Translations under genes and position numbers: made by a program
The notes under the pieces: generated by a model
Told to the model about the DNA's origin: nothing
Seen by the model: only the letters and a program-made list of their open reading frames with translations
The model's database searches: none
Source of the DNA: Xenorhabdus doucetiae
Lineage (GTDB): Bacteria > Pseudomonadota > Gammaproteobacteria > Enterobacterales > Enterobacteriaceae
Direction of reading: 5' to 3'
NCBI RefSeq assembly: GCF_000968195.1
Contig: NZ_FO704550.1
Location: 620,001-684,000, forward strand
Length of the DNA: 64,000 nt
Shown here: one piece after another, positions 8,306-16,726 of the stretch
Layout of the letters: the number at the start of each line of letters is the position of its first letter
How positions within the stretch are numbered: position 1 is the first letter of the stretch

Positions 8306-9399
8306 AACGCTCCTTGTTTCTTAAAGCGTGAACGCAGTTTGCGCATGGGGACGGTATCCCACAGGTTCAGCGCCACCGCCAACGCGAAATAGGCGCCGTT
8401 GACCAACCACATCCAGAACATCGGATCAAGTTTGCCTTTACCGCCATTGGAACGCAGGGAGCTTTGCAACAGGAAGAAAATCAGGTAGAGCAACATGGCG
8501 GGCAACATGCTGAGTATGCGCCCCTGACGTGGATTCACGGCACTTAACGGCACCACCATCAACGCCATGATCAGCACCGAGACAATCAACGTCAGGCGCC
8601 AGTGAAATTCTGAACGAGAGTCGTTGTCAGTATCATGCCAAAGCTGCTCAAGCGATTTTTGTTCAACTTTGCTATCGACATCAACTCGTTGATGCCCAAT
8701 CACGGCCTGGTAATTGGTGAAATCAGTAATGCGGAAGTCACGCAAAAGTGCTGTACCTTCATAACGCGTGCCCTGATGAAGTACCGCTACCTGATTCCCA
8801 TTCGGACGCTCTTCCATATGCCCGCCATCCGCAATCACCACGGAAGGACGTTGGTCATTCGCTGGCCGAAGCTGAGCCAGGAAAACATGCTCAAAAGTAT
8901 TCCCCTTCACATTACCGATATAAAGCACCATGTTGCCATCACGAGAGGGCTTGAACCGCCCTTCCATGACGGCGGCAAGGCTTGGATTGGCTTTTGCATC
9001 CGCCAATACTTGCGCTTGATATTTGGAAGACCACGGGGTGAACCAGATAACGTTAGCGGCGGCCAACGCGGATGTGAGTAAAGCCAGAATCAGGGCTGAT
9101 TTCACCAATACACTTTTACCCAACCCGCAGGCGTGCATGACGGTGATTTCACTTTCGGTATAGAGTTTGCTGAACGTCATTAATACCCCAAGAAATAAAC
9201 TCAGGGGCAAAATAAGCTGCGCCATCTCTGGCACACCTAAACCTAACAACGATAGAACCAAATTTGCAGGAATATTCCCTTCTACTGCCGCACCTAATAC
9301 CTCAACTAACTTCTGACTGAAAAAGATCAGCAGTAAGATGAACAGTATTGCGATCTGGCTTTTCAAGGTTTCCCGTACTAGATATCTAATGATGATCAC
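8302..9399 (-). CDS. lptF: LPS export ABC transporter permease LptF
   Basis: Partner permease of LptG; 365 residues, the family length. It starts IIIRYLVRETLKSQIAIL, with the coupling-helix segment ESEITVMHACGLGKS and a large periplasmic domain followed by C-terminal spans. It is first in the lptFG operon and divergent from pepA across about 280 bp, an arrangement conserved in enterobacteria. Confidence 0.96.
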   Translation of the reverse strand: MIIIRYLVRETLKSQIAILFILLLIFFSQKLVEVLGAAVEGNIPANLVLSLLGLGVPEMAQLILPLSLFLGVLMTFSKLYTESEITVMHACGLGKSVLVKSALILALLTSALAAANVIWFTPWSSKYQAQVLADAKANPSLAAVMEGRFKPSRDGNMVLYIGNVKGNTFEHVFLAQLRPANDQRPSVVIADGGHMEERPNGNQVAVLHQGTRYEGTALLRDFRITDFTNYQAVIGHQRVDVDSKVEQKSLEQLWHDTDNDSRSEFHWRLTLIVSVLIMALMVVPLSAVNPRQGRILSMLPAMLLYLIFFLLQSSLRSNGGKGKLDPMFWMWLVNGAYFALAVALNLWDTVPMRKLRSRFKKQGAL

Positions 9400-9679
9400 G
9401 CTTATTACGCCTGTGAAAACTTGTCTTTTTGCAGGAAAGTCGCTAACTTCGTCGTATATCTACCATTTATATGAATCAGTTTGGCTTCCCCATCGCTAAA
9501 ATGATACCAAAGCATTCCCTATATGGGTTCCCAATTAGAACATACTTATCGTCAGCTAAGTACCAAAAAATAATAGGGTTAGCTTAACATAACCGTTAAT
9601 TTTCTTTGGGATGAATGAATGTGGAGCGTGGTATTTTAGCGATTGTATCCGTCTTTGTCTTTAAGATTCAGGAGAACGC

Positions 9680-11188
9680 ATGGAGTTTAGTGTAAAGAGC
9701 GGTAGCCCGGAAAAACAGCGCAGTGCCTGTATTATTGTCGGCGTGTTTGAACCCCGCCGTCTTTCCCCTATCGCAGAGCAACTTGACAAAATAAGTAACG
9801 GCTATATCAGTGCCTTATTGCGCCGTGGTGAACTTGAAGGCAAGGTCGGTCAAACCTTGTTGCTGCATCATGTTCCTAATGTACTGTCTGAGCGTATTTT
9901 GCTGGTTGGCTGTGGAAAAGAGCGTGAACTGGATGAGCGCCAGTATAAGCAAATTATCCAGAAAACGATCAACACCCTCAACGAAACCGGTTCAATGGAA
10001 GCCGTGTGTTTCTTAACAGAACTGCATGTGAAGGGGCGCAACAATTACTGGAAAGTCCGTCAGGCGGTCGAAACGGCCAAAGAGTCACTGTATGTTTTTG
10101 ATCAACTCAAGAGCAGCAAAAATGAACTGCGTCGCCCACTGCGTAAAATGGTGTTCAATGTGCCGACCCGCCGCGAACTGACCAGCGGTGAACGTGCCAT
10201 TCAGCACGGCCTTGCCATTGCATCGGGCATCAAGGCGGCAAAAGATCTGGCGAATATGCCCCCCAATATCTGTAATGCCGCGTATTTGGCATCGCAGGCG
10301 CGCCAGCTTGCTGACAACGCGGCCAATCTGACCACCAAAGTGATTGGTGAAGAGCAGATGAAAGAATTGGGCATGAACGCTTATCTGGCGGTCGGTCAAG
10401 GTTCGCAAAATGAATCCTTGATGGCCGTCATGGAATACAAAGGCAGCAAAGACGCCAATGCGAAACCGATCGTGCTGGTGGGCAAAGGGCTGACGTTTGA
10501 TTCCGGCGGTATTTCCATCAAGCCAGCCGAAGGCATGGATGAGATGAAATATGATATGTGTGGTGCCGCTTCTGTTTATGGTGCCATGCGCGTGGTTGCC
10601 GAACTGCAATTGCCCATCAATGTCATCGGTGTTCTGGCCGGCTGTGAAAATATGCCGGGTGGGCGCGCCTATCGTCCGGGAGACATTTTAACCACCATGT
10701 CTGGCCAGACCGTTGAAGTGACCAACACCGATGCGGAAGGCCGTCTGGTACTGTGTGATGCGCTGACTTATGTTGAGCGTTTTGAACCGGAACTGGTCAT
10801 CGATGTGGCAACCCTGACCGGCGCTTGTATGATCGCGCTGGGCAGCCATTATACGGGGCTGATGTCTAACCACAACCCACTGGCGCATGAACTGTTGAAT
10901 GCGTCAGAACAAGCAGGGGATCGGGCATGGCGTCTGCCGTTAGGTGATGAATATACCGAGCAGTTAGAATCCAACTTTGCCGATATGGTCAACGCGTGCG
11001 GACGCTTAGGTGGTGCCATTACCGCCGGCGCTTTCCTGTCCCGCTTCACCAGCAGATACAACTGGGCACACCTGGATATCGCCGGGACAGCCTGGCGTTC
11101 AGGTAAAGCAAAAGGCGCAACAGGTCGTCCGGTTGCGCTCCTGTCACAATTCCTGTTAAATCGTTCAGGATTGAATTCTGATGATTAA
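9680..11188 (+). CDS. pepA: leucyl aminopeptidase (PepA/XerA/CarP)
   Basis: Cytosolic M17 zinc/manganese aminopeptidase; the E. coli protein also binds DNA in Xer recombination and carAB control. 502 residues against 503 in E. coli. The catalytic lysine lies in GKGLTFDSGG and the family signature NTDAEGRL is present. The N-terminal DNA-binding domain is complete. Start chosen at the ATG preceded by CAGGAG. Followed by an intrinsic terminator before holC. Confidence 0.97.
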   Translation: MEFSVKSGSPEKQRSACIIVGVFEPRRLSPIAEQLDKISNGYISALLRRGELEGKVGQTLLLHHVPNVLSERILLVGCGKERELDERQYKQIIQKTINTLNETGSMEAVCFLTELHVKGRNNYWKVRQAVETAKESLYVFDQLKSSKNELRRPLRKMVFNVPTRRELTSGERAIQHGLAIASGIKAAKDLANMPPNICNAAYLASQARQLADNAANLTTKVIGEEQMKELGMNAYLAVGQGSQNESLMAVMEYKGSKDANAKPIVLVGKGLTFDSGGISIKPAEGMDEMKYDMCGAASVYGAMRVVAELQLPINVIGVLAGCENMPGGRAYRPGDILTTMSGQTVEVTNTDAEGRLVLCDALTYVERFEPELVIDVATLTGACMIALGSHYTGLMSNHNPLAHELLNASEQAGDRAWRLPLGDEYTEQLESNFADMVNACGRLGGAITAGAFLSRFTSRYNWAHLDIAGTAWRSGKAKGATGRPVALLSQFLLNRSGLNSDD

Positions 11189-11212
11189 TGTCTCTGCCAC
11201 CTAAATGGAATT

Positions 11213-11240
11213 AAGGGTATTGCAACTGCAATACCCTTTT
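11213..11240 (+). terminator. intrinsic terminator after pepA
   Basis: AAGGGTATTGC / GCAATACCCTT with a 4-nt loop followed by TTTT, 25 bp after the pepA stop. Confidence 0.85.
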
Positions 11241-11253
11241 CCGTCAAAAGACT

Positions 11254-11745
11254 ATGAAAAACGCCACTTTCTATTTATTGGAAAAGCTGCCATTGGAAAA
11301 ACAGCCACCGGAGAAACTGTCACCGGAACTCTCATCGCCAGAGGATCTACAGCCACATGAATGGCTGGCCTGCCAGCTTGCTGCTGACCAATGGCGTGCA
11401 GGGAAGCGGGTTCTGATTGCGTGTGAAAACCAGCAACAGGCCGAAAAACTGGACGAAGCATTATGGCAACGGGAGCCGAATCAATTTGTGCCGCACAATC
11501 TTGCCGGAGAAGGTCCCCGCTATGGTGCCCCGGTGGAATTGTGCTGGCCGCAAAAAAGAAGCCATGCTCCCCGCGATGTGCTGATCACCCTGCTTCCGCA
11601 TTTTGCAGACTTTGCCACGGCTTTCCATGAAGTGATAGACTTCGTTCCTATTGATGAAAATCTGAAACAGTTAGCGCGCGAACGATATAAATCCTATCGT
11701 AGCGTCGGCTTTAATTTGACCATGGCCACCCCGCCAACCTATTAA
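11254..11745 (+). CDS. holC: DNA polymerase III chi subunit
   Basis: Chi links the clamp loader to SSB during replication. The core KRVLIACENQQQA, FVPHNLAGEG, FADFATAFHEV and LKQLARERYKSYR matches E. coli HolC. The product is 163 residues against 147, because residues 9-28 hold four five-residue units (LEKLP, LEKQP, PEKLS, PELSS) encoded by a 15-bp tandem repeat. The gene lies 13 bp before valS, the conserved enterobacterial pair. Confidence 0.93.
   Translation: MKNATFYLLEKLPLEKQPPEKLSPELSSPEDLQPHEWLACQLAADQWRAGKRVLIACENQQQAEKLDEALWQREPNQFVPHNLAGEGPRYGAPVELCWPQKRSHAPRDVLITLLPHFADFATAFHEVIDFVPIDENLKQLARERYKSYRSVGFNLTMATPPTY
11278..11337 (+). repeat. 15-bp tandem repeat (4 units) inside holC
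   Basis: Units at 11278, 11293, 11308 and 11323, each of five codons: TTGGAAAAGCTGCCA, TTGGAAAAACAGCCA, CCGGAGAAACTGTCA, CCGGAACTCTCATCG. In-frame degenerate repeat encoding a Pro/Glu/Leu-rich insertion near the chi N-terminus. Confidence 0.85.
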
Positions 11746-11758
11746 ATATCAAGACACA

Positions 11759-14656
11759 ATGGAAAAGACACCCGCTACTCAAACGCAATCTGAGCCATCT
11801 CTCGATAAAACGTACAACCCGACAGAGATAGAGCAACCCCTTTATAACCACTGGGAACAGAGTGGTTACTTTAAACCGAATGGCGATACCAGCCGCGAAA
11901 GTTTCTGCATCGTCATTCCGCCTCCCAACGTCACCGGCAGCCTGCATATGGGGCACGCATTCCAGCAGACCATTATGGACACGATGGTGCGTTACCAGCG
12001 CATGCAGGGTAAAAACACCCTGTGGCAGGCCGGGACTGACCACGCGGGCATCGCGACCCAAATGGTTGTTGAACGCAAGATCGCGGCCGAAGAAGGCAAA
12101 ACCCGCCACGATTATGGCCGTGAAGCCTTTATCGACAAGATTTGGCAGTGGAAAGCCGAGTCGGGTGGCAATATCTCCAACCAGATGCGCCGTCTGGGGA
12201 ACTCCGTCGATTGGGAGCGTGAGCGCTTTACGATGGATGAAGGTCTGTCCAAAGCGGTGAAAGAAGCCTTCGTTCGCCTGTATCAGGAAGATCTGATTTA
12301 CCGCGGCAAACGTCTGGTCAACTGGGACCCGAAACTGCGCACCGCAATTTCGGATCTGGAAGTCGAAAACCGCGAAGTCAAAGGTTCCATGTGGCACCTG
12401 CGCTATCCGCTGGCTGACGGTGCCAAGACCGCCGAAGGTAAAGACTATCTGATTGTGGCGACGACCCGCCCGGAAACGATGCTGGGGGATACCGGCGTTG
12501 CGGTTAACCCGGAAGATCCCCGTTATAAGGATCTGATTGGCAAAGAGATCCTGCTGCCACTGGTCAACCGCCGCATTCCGATTGTCGGCGATGAGCACGC
12601 GGATATGGAAAAAGGCACCGGCTGCGTGAAAATCACCCCGGCCCACGATTTCAATGACTATGAAGTCGGTAAGCGCCACAACCTGCCGATGATCAATATC
12701 CTGACTTTCGACGGTGATATCCGCGACGCCGCAGAAGTTTTCAACAGCAACGGCGAAATTTCTGATAGTTACTCAACCGATATCCCGGCCGAATACCGCG
12801 GCATGGAGCGTTTCGCTGCCCGTAAAGCGATTGTGGCCGAATTCGAAAAACAAGATCTGCTGGTTGAGGTCAAACCTCATGATCTGACCGTGCCTTACGG
12901 CGATCGTGGCGGTGTGGTGATTGAGCCAATGCTGACCGACCAATGGTACGTCCGCACTGCCCCACTGGCAAAAGTGGCAATTGAAGCGGTTGAGAGTGGC
13001 AACATCCAGTTCGTGCCTAAGCAGTACGAAAATATGTACTACTCTTGGATGCGTGATATTCAGGACTGGTGTATTTCCCGTCAATTGTGGTGGGGACACC
13101 GCATTCCGGCGTGGTATGACGCACAAGGCAACGTCTATGTCGGGCGCGATGAAGAAGAAGTCCGCCGCGAAAATAATCTGGCTGCCGATATCACCCTGAC
13201 CCAAGACGAAGACGTACTGGATACTTGGTTCTCCTCCGGCCTGTGGACCTTCTCCACCCTCGGCTGGCCTGAGCAGACCGAAGCGCTGAAAACCTTCCAT
13301 CCAACCGACGTGCTGGTCAGTGGCTTCGACATTATCTTCTTCTGGATTGCCCGCATGATCATGATGACCATGCACTTCATCAAAGATGAAAACGGCAAGC
13401 CACAAGTGCCGTTCAAGACGGTCTATATGACAGGTCTGATCCGCGATGAAGAAGGCCAGAAGATGTCAAAATCCAAAGGGAACGTTATCGACCCGCTGGA
13501 TATGATCGACGGTATTTCGCTGGAAAGCCTGCTGGAAAAACGTACCGGCAATATGATGCAGCCACAACTGGCGGAAAAAATCCGTAAGCGCACGGAAAAA
13601 CAGTTCCCGGAAGGCATTGAAGCCCACGGTACTGACGCCCTGCGTTTCACTCTGGCGGCACTGGCTTCCACCGGCCGTGATATCAACTGGGACATGAAAC
13701 GCCTGCAAGGGTATCGCAACTTCTGTAACAAACTGTGGAACGCCAGCCGTTTCGTGCTGATGAATACGGAAGGGCAAGATTGCGGCCAGAACGGCGGTGA
13801 AATGTCACTGTCACTGGCAGATCGCTGGATTTTGGCCGAATTCAACCAAACCGTTAAAGCCTGTCGTGAAGCACTGGATACTTACCGTTTCGACATTGCG
13901 GCAAACATTCTGTACGAATTCACGTGGAACCAATTCTGTGACTGGTATCTGGAGCTGTCCAAGCCTGCGATCAACAAAGGTTCAGAAGCCGAAGTCCGCG
14001 CGGCTCGCCATACGCTGATTGAAGTGTTGGAAGGTTTGCTGCGTCTGGCTCATCCTATCATTCCATTTATCACCGAAACCATCTGGCAGCGGGTGAAAGT
14101 TGTCAAAGGCATTGATGCCGATACTATCATGCTGCAACCTTTCCCTGAGTTCGATCAGACGAAAGTGGATGAACTGGCGCTGAACGATCTGGAATGGATT
14201 AAGGAAGCGATTATTGCGGTACGTAATATTCGTGCCGAAATGAATATTGCGCCAAGCAAGCCGCTGGAAGTGCTGCTGCGTGATGCCAATGACGATGCAC
14301 AACGCCGCGTGGCTGAAAACCTCAACTTCATTCAGGCCATGGGGCGTCTCGCTTCTGTCACCGTCTTGGCAGCAGGCGAAGAAGCCCCGGTTTCTGTGAC
14401 CAAATTGATCAATGGGGCAGAAGTGTTAATCCCAATGGCCGGTTTGATCGATAAAGGCGCAGAACTGGCACGTCTGGATAAAGAAATCGAGAAGCTGGAT
14501 AAAGAAATCAGCAGCATTGCAGGCAAACTGGCTAACGAAAGTTTTGTCAGCCGTGCACCGGAAGCGGTGGTGGCCAAAGAGCGCGAACGTCTGGCGACCA
14601 ACAATGCCGCGAAAGAAAAATTATTGGCGCAGAAAGAGACGATCGCTGCCCTGTAA
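11759..14656 (+). CDS. valS: valyl-tRNA synthetase
   Basis: Class Ia synthetase charging tRNA-Val, with editing of Thr. 965 residues. The HIGH-type motif appears as HMGHA and the KMSKS motif as KMSKSKGN; the editing domain (TTRPETMLGDTGVAV), anticodon-binding domain and C-terminal coiled coil (ARLDKEIEKLDKEISS) are all present. Start at the ATG following holC. A strong terminator follows. Confidence 0.98.
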   Translation: MEKTPATQTQSEPSLDKTYNPTEIEQPLYNHWEQSGYFKPNGDTSRESFCIVIPPPNVTGSLHMGHAFQQTIMDTMVRYQRMQGKNTLWQAGTDHAGIATQMVVERKIAAEEGKTRHDYGREAFIDKIWQWKAESGGNISNQMRRLGNSVDWERERFTMDEGLSKAVKEAFVRLYQEDLIYRGKRLVNWDPKLRTAISDLEVENREVKGSMWHLRYPLADGAKTAEGKDYLIVATTRPETMLGDTGVAVNPEDPRYKDLIGKEILLPLVNRRIPIVGDEHADMEKGTGCVKITPAHDFNDYEVGKRHNLPMINILTFDGDIRDAAEVFNSNGEISDSYSTDIPAEYRGMERFAARKAIVAEFEKQDLLVEVKPHDLTVPYGDRGGVVIEPMLTDQWYVRTAPLAKVAIEAVESGNIQFVPKQYENMYYSWMRDIQDWCISRQLWWGHRIPAWYDAQGNVYVGRDEEEVRRENNLAADITLTQDEDVLDTWFSSGLWTFSTLGWPEQTEALKTFHPTDVLVSGFDIIFFWIARMIMMTMHFIKDENGKPQVPFKTVYMTGLIRDEEGQKMSKSKGNVIDPLDMIDGISLESLLEKRTGNMMQPQLAEKIRKRTEKQFPEGIEAHGTDALRFTLAALASTGRDINWDMKRLQGYRNFCNKLWNASRFVLMNTEGQDCGQNGGEMSLSLADRWILAEFNQTVKACREALDTYRFDIAANILYEFTWNQFCDWYLELSKPAINKGSEAEVRAARHTLIEVLEGLLRLAHPIIPFITETIWQRVKVVKGIDADTIMLQPFPEFDQTKVDELALNDLEWIKEAIIAVRNIRAEMNIAPSKPLEVLLRDANDDAQRRVAENLNFIQAMGRLASVTVLAAGEEAPVSVTKLINGAEVLIPMAGLIDKGAELARLDKEIEKLDKEISSIAGKLANESFVSRAPEAVVAKERERLATNNAAKEKLLAQKETIAAL

Positions 14657-14682
14657 TTTTCTTAGTTGAAATTTATTCATGT

Positions 14683-14717
14683 AAGCCACTGTGATTTAAT
14701 TTGCAGTGGCTTTTTTT
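14683..14717 (+). terminator. intrinsic terminator after valS
   Basis: Arms AAGCCACTG and CAGTGGCTT separated by 12 nt and followed by a run of seven T. Confidence 0.92.
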
Positions 14718-14729
14718 GCAATATCGTTT

Positions 14730-15062
14730 TTAACCCAACAACCCCTGTATCAACATAAAAAACACCAGCGAAATGACTAAACTTTTTAATATTGATTGCG
14801 TATATTTACTAATAAAATAAGCTAACACCAGCGTCATCAATGCAAATAGATATCTAATATTAAACTGTTCAATTAATTCACTGAGGGATAAATTATCCAA
14901 CGAAATATTGACGATAATCGTGCCCAGAATAAAACAAATGGCATAATCCAGTGCAGTAATCAGTATATTTTTTCCCTTAAACAACCGATTATTCCTGATC
15001 AGAAAAGGGGCTGCCCTTAACGCGAAACTGATTAACCCCATCAATACGATCAACAGCATCAT
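14730..15062 (-). CDS. azlD: AzlD-family branched-chain amino acid export subunit
   Basis: A 110-residue hydrophobic protein with about four membrane spans. The segment LRAAPFLIRNNRLFKGK resembles AzlD/YgaH proteins, the small partner of AzlC in branched-chain amino acid efflux. It overlaps the upstream azlC by 4 nt. Because azlC appears to lack its N-terminus, the transporter is probably not functional as a pair. Confidence 0.75.
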   Translation of the reverse strand: MMLLIVLMGLISFALRAAPFLIRNNRLFKGKNILITALDYAICFILGTIIVNISLDNLSLSELIEQFNIRYLFALMTLVLAYFISKYTQSILKSLVISLVFFMLIQGLLG

Positions 15063-15583
15063 GATGTTTTATCCTTGCTGATTTTCCGCTCAATAAATGC
15101 AATCCCTATTCCGCATAAAATAGGGAGCGCCAGATCCACTAATTTCATATCCAGTTCATTCAATAACGGCGCGCATATTCCTCCCATCATTGTCGCCAAT
15201 ACTGACATATCCTTACCCGAACGCTTGGCAGCCAGAGAGGCAAAATGAATAGGAACCAACATCACAAGAAACAGGGAAAAAGATTGATAATTCAGGTGTT
15301 CTGCCGAAATATACCCCAACAAAGTGGCACAGAATGTTATCACAAAACAGGGTACAGCCACGCCCAGATAAAAATGAAACTGGGATTTGCCATCCTTGAT
15401 ATTTTCCGCAGAAAGATGCGAATGCGTTACCGTATAAGTGCTGGCACTAAATCCAAGCATCGACAGCAAAATATCTCGCTTAGGAATGCCATGAAAATAT
15501 TGTGACATCACCATCGCCATCAAGAAAAAACGGAAATTAATCAGCAATGCCAGAATAATCACAGACAGTAAATAGGTTTTCAA
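15059..15583 (-). pseudogene. azlC: AzlC-family permease, N-terminally truncated
   Basis: The frame begins (TTG at 15583) at KTYLLSVIILALLINFRFF, which corresponds to the internal NxRhxLya segment of AzlC. The usual preceding ~60 residues, with the GxxPxG motif and first spans, are absent. An in-frame stop lies directly upstream, and within 25 bp the sequence changes to the flank of an IS630-type transposase gene. The simplest reading is that the mobile element or a linked deletion removed the 5' end. The remaining product would have 174 residues with five or so spans. Confidence 0.7.
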
Positions 15584-15605
15584 AATAGTAGATCACTTGA
15601 AGGGA

Positions 15606-15670
15606 ACTCAGTCCGATTTTCGCGATCTGATTAATCGCCAAATCAAAACAAATCCCAAAATGGACTGAGT
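15606..15670. repeat. inverted repeat preceding IS630-type transposase
   Basis: ACTCAGTCC (15606-15614) and GGACTGAGT (15662-15670) form 9-bp arms around an internally paired spacer, immediately before the transposase start. No matching copy was found past the transposase end, so whether this is an element terminus is uncertain. Confidence 0.5.
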
Positions 15671-15671
15671 C

Positions 15672-16715
15672 ATGCCAATCATAACATCAATACCCCGAAA
15701 TGAACGACGTCAAATGAAAAAAGCTATCCAGAAAACCCGGGATAAGAACTATGCACGTCGCCTCACCGCGCTCTTGATGTTGCATGAAGGGAGTACGGTT
15801 TCTCACGTTTCCAGAACGCTTCACTGTTCACGTTCTTCAGTTAATCGTTGGGTAAATTGGTTAACATTATACGGGTTGGAAGGGCTTAAAAGCCTCCCTG
15901 CGGGAAGGCCTGCCATCTGGAATTTAGCCCCGCTTCTCTCCGTCATTTCTTTCTTATTACAGCACTCTCCACAACATCTTGGCTATCTCCGTTCACGATG
16001 GAGCCTTGAACTGATTACACTTAAAATCAATGAGATACTGAATATATCGCTCTCTCAAAGTACACTCTATCGCTACTTTTGTCGGGCGGGCATCGTTTGG
16101 CGAAGGGCGGCGCCAACCTTAAAATTACCTGACCCTGAGTATGATGAAAAAATGGCCAAAATCAGCGAGGCGTTATCCAATGCCTCAGGGAAACATCCTG
16201 TCTTATATGAGGATGAAGTGGACATCAACCTTAACCCGAAAATCGGTGCAGACTGGTGCTTCAAAGGACAGCAAAAGCGTGTTGTTACCCCCGGAAAGAA
16301 CCAAACACACTACCTTGCGGGTTGCCTCAATGCGAAAACGAAAGAAATCACGTATGTCGGTGGCTTGAGAAAGAACTCAGATTTATTTATCAAATTGTTA
16401 GATGAAATTAATCATCAATATACCAGTGCCAAGACAATCACGTTAATTTTAGATAACTATTGCATTCATAAGAGCCGGAAGGTCAGGGTTTGGCTGGCAA
16501 AAAATCCCCAATTTAACCTTCTCTTTTTACCGTCCTATTCCCCGTGGTTGAATAAAATTGAACGTCTATGGCAATCCTTGCATGAAACCGTGACACGAAA
16601 CCACTGCTGCCAATTTATGTGGCAGTTGCTTCACCATGTCAAAATCTTCATGGAAACCGCTTCCTTACAACAGCAGAAACCGGGGATGAGAAAAATGGGT
16701 GTATCACAATTATGA
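15672..16715 (+). CDS. IS630-family transposase, full length
   Basis: 347-residue DDE transposase of a different subgroup from the copies at 22.9 and 57.3 kb. N-terminal helix-turn-helix (SHVSRTLHCSRSSVNRWV); catalytic residues in YEDEVDINLNP (Asp), LILDNYCIHKS (Asp) and LNKIERLWQSLH (Glu). The frame is intact. A second methionine (15714) begins MKKAIQKTRDK and could be the real start. It lies between the truncated azlC and the orphan gene at 16727; a degraded relative sits at 3587. Confidence 0.88.
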   Translation: MPIITSIPRNERRQMKKAIQKTRDKNYARRLTALLMLHEGSTVSHVSRTLHCSRSSVNRWVNWLTLYGLEGLKSLPAGRPAIWNLAPLLSVISFLLQHSPQHLGYLRSRWSLELITLKINEILNISLSQSTLYRYFCRAGIVWRRAAPTLKLPDPEYDEKMAKISEALSNASGKHPVLYEDEVDINLNPKIGADWCFKGQQKRVVTPGKNQTHYLAGCLNAKTKEITYVGGLRKNSDLFIKLLDEINHQYTSAKTITLILDNYCIHKSRKVRVWLAKNPQFNLLFLPSYSPWLNKIERLWQSLHETVTRNHCCQFMWQLLHHVKIFMETASLQQQKPGMRKMGVSQL

Positions 16716-16726
16716 AAACCTATTTA

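Noticed and set aside
11711..12679. 322-codon minus-strand frame
   Set aside because: Antisense to valS, which has complete class I synthetase motifs; composition is that of a shadow frame.
12773..13405. 210-codon minus-strand frame
   Set aside because: Shadow of valS with no domain or ribosome site.
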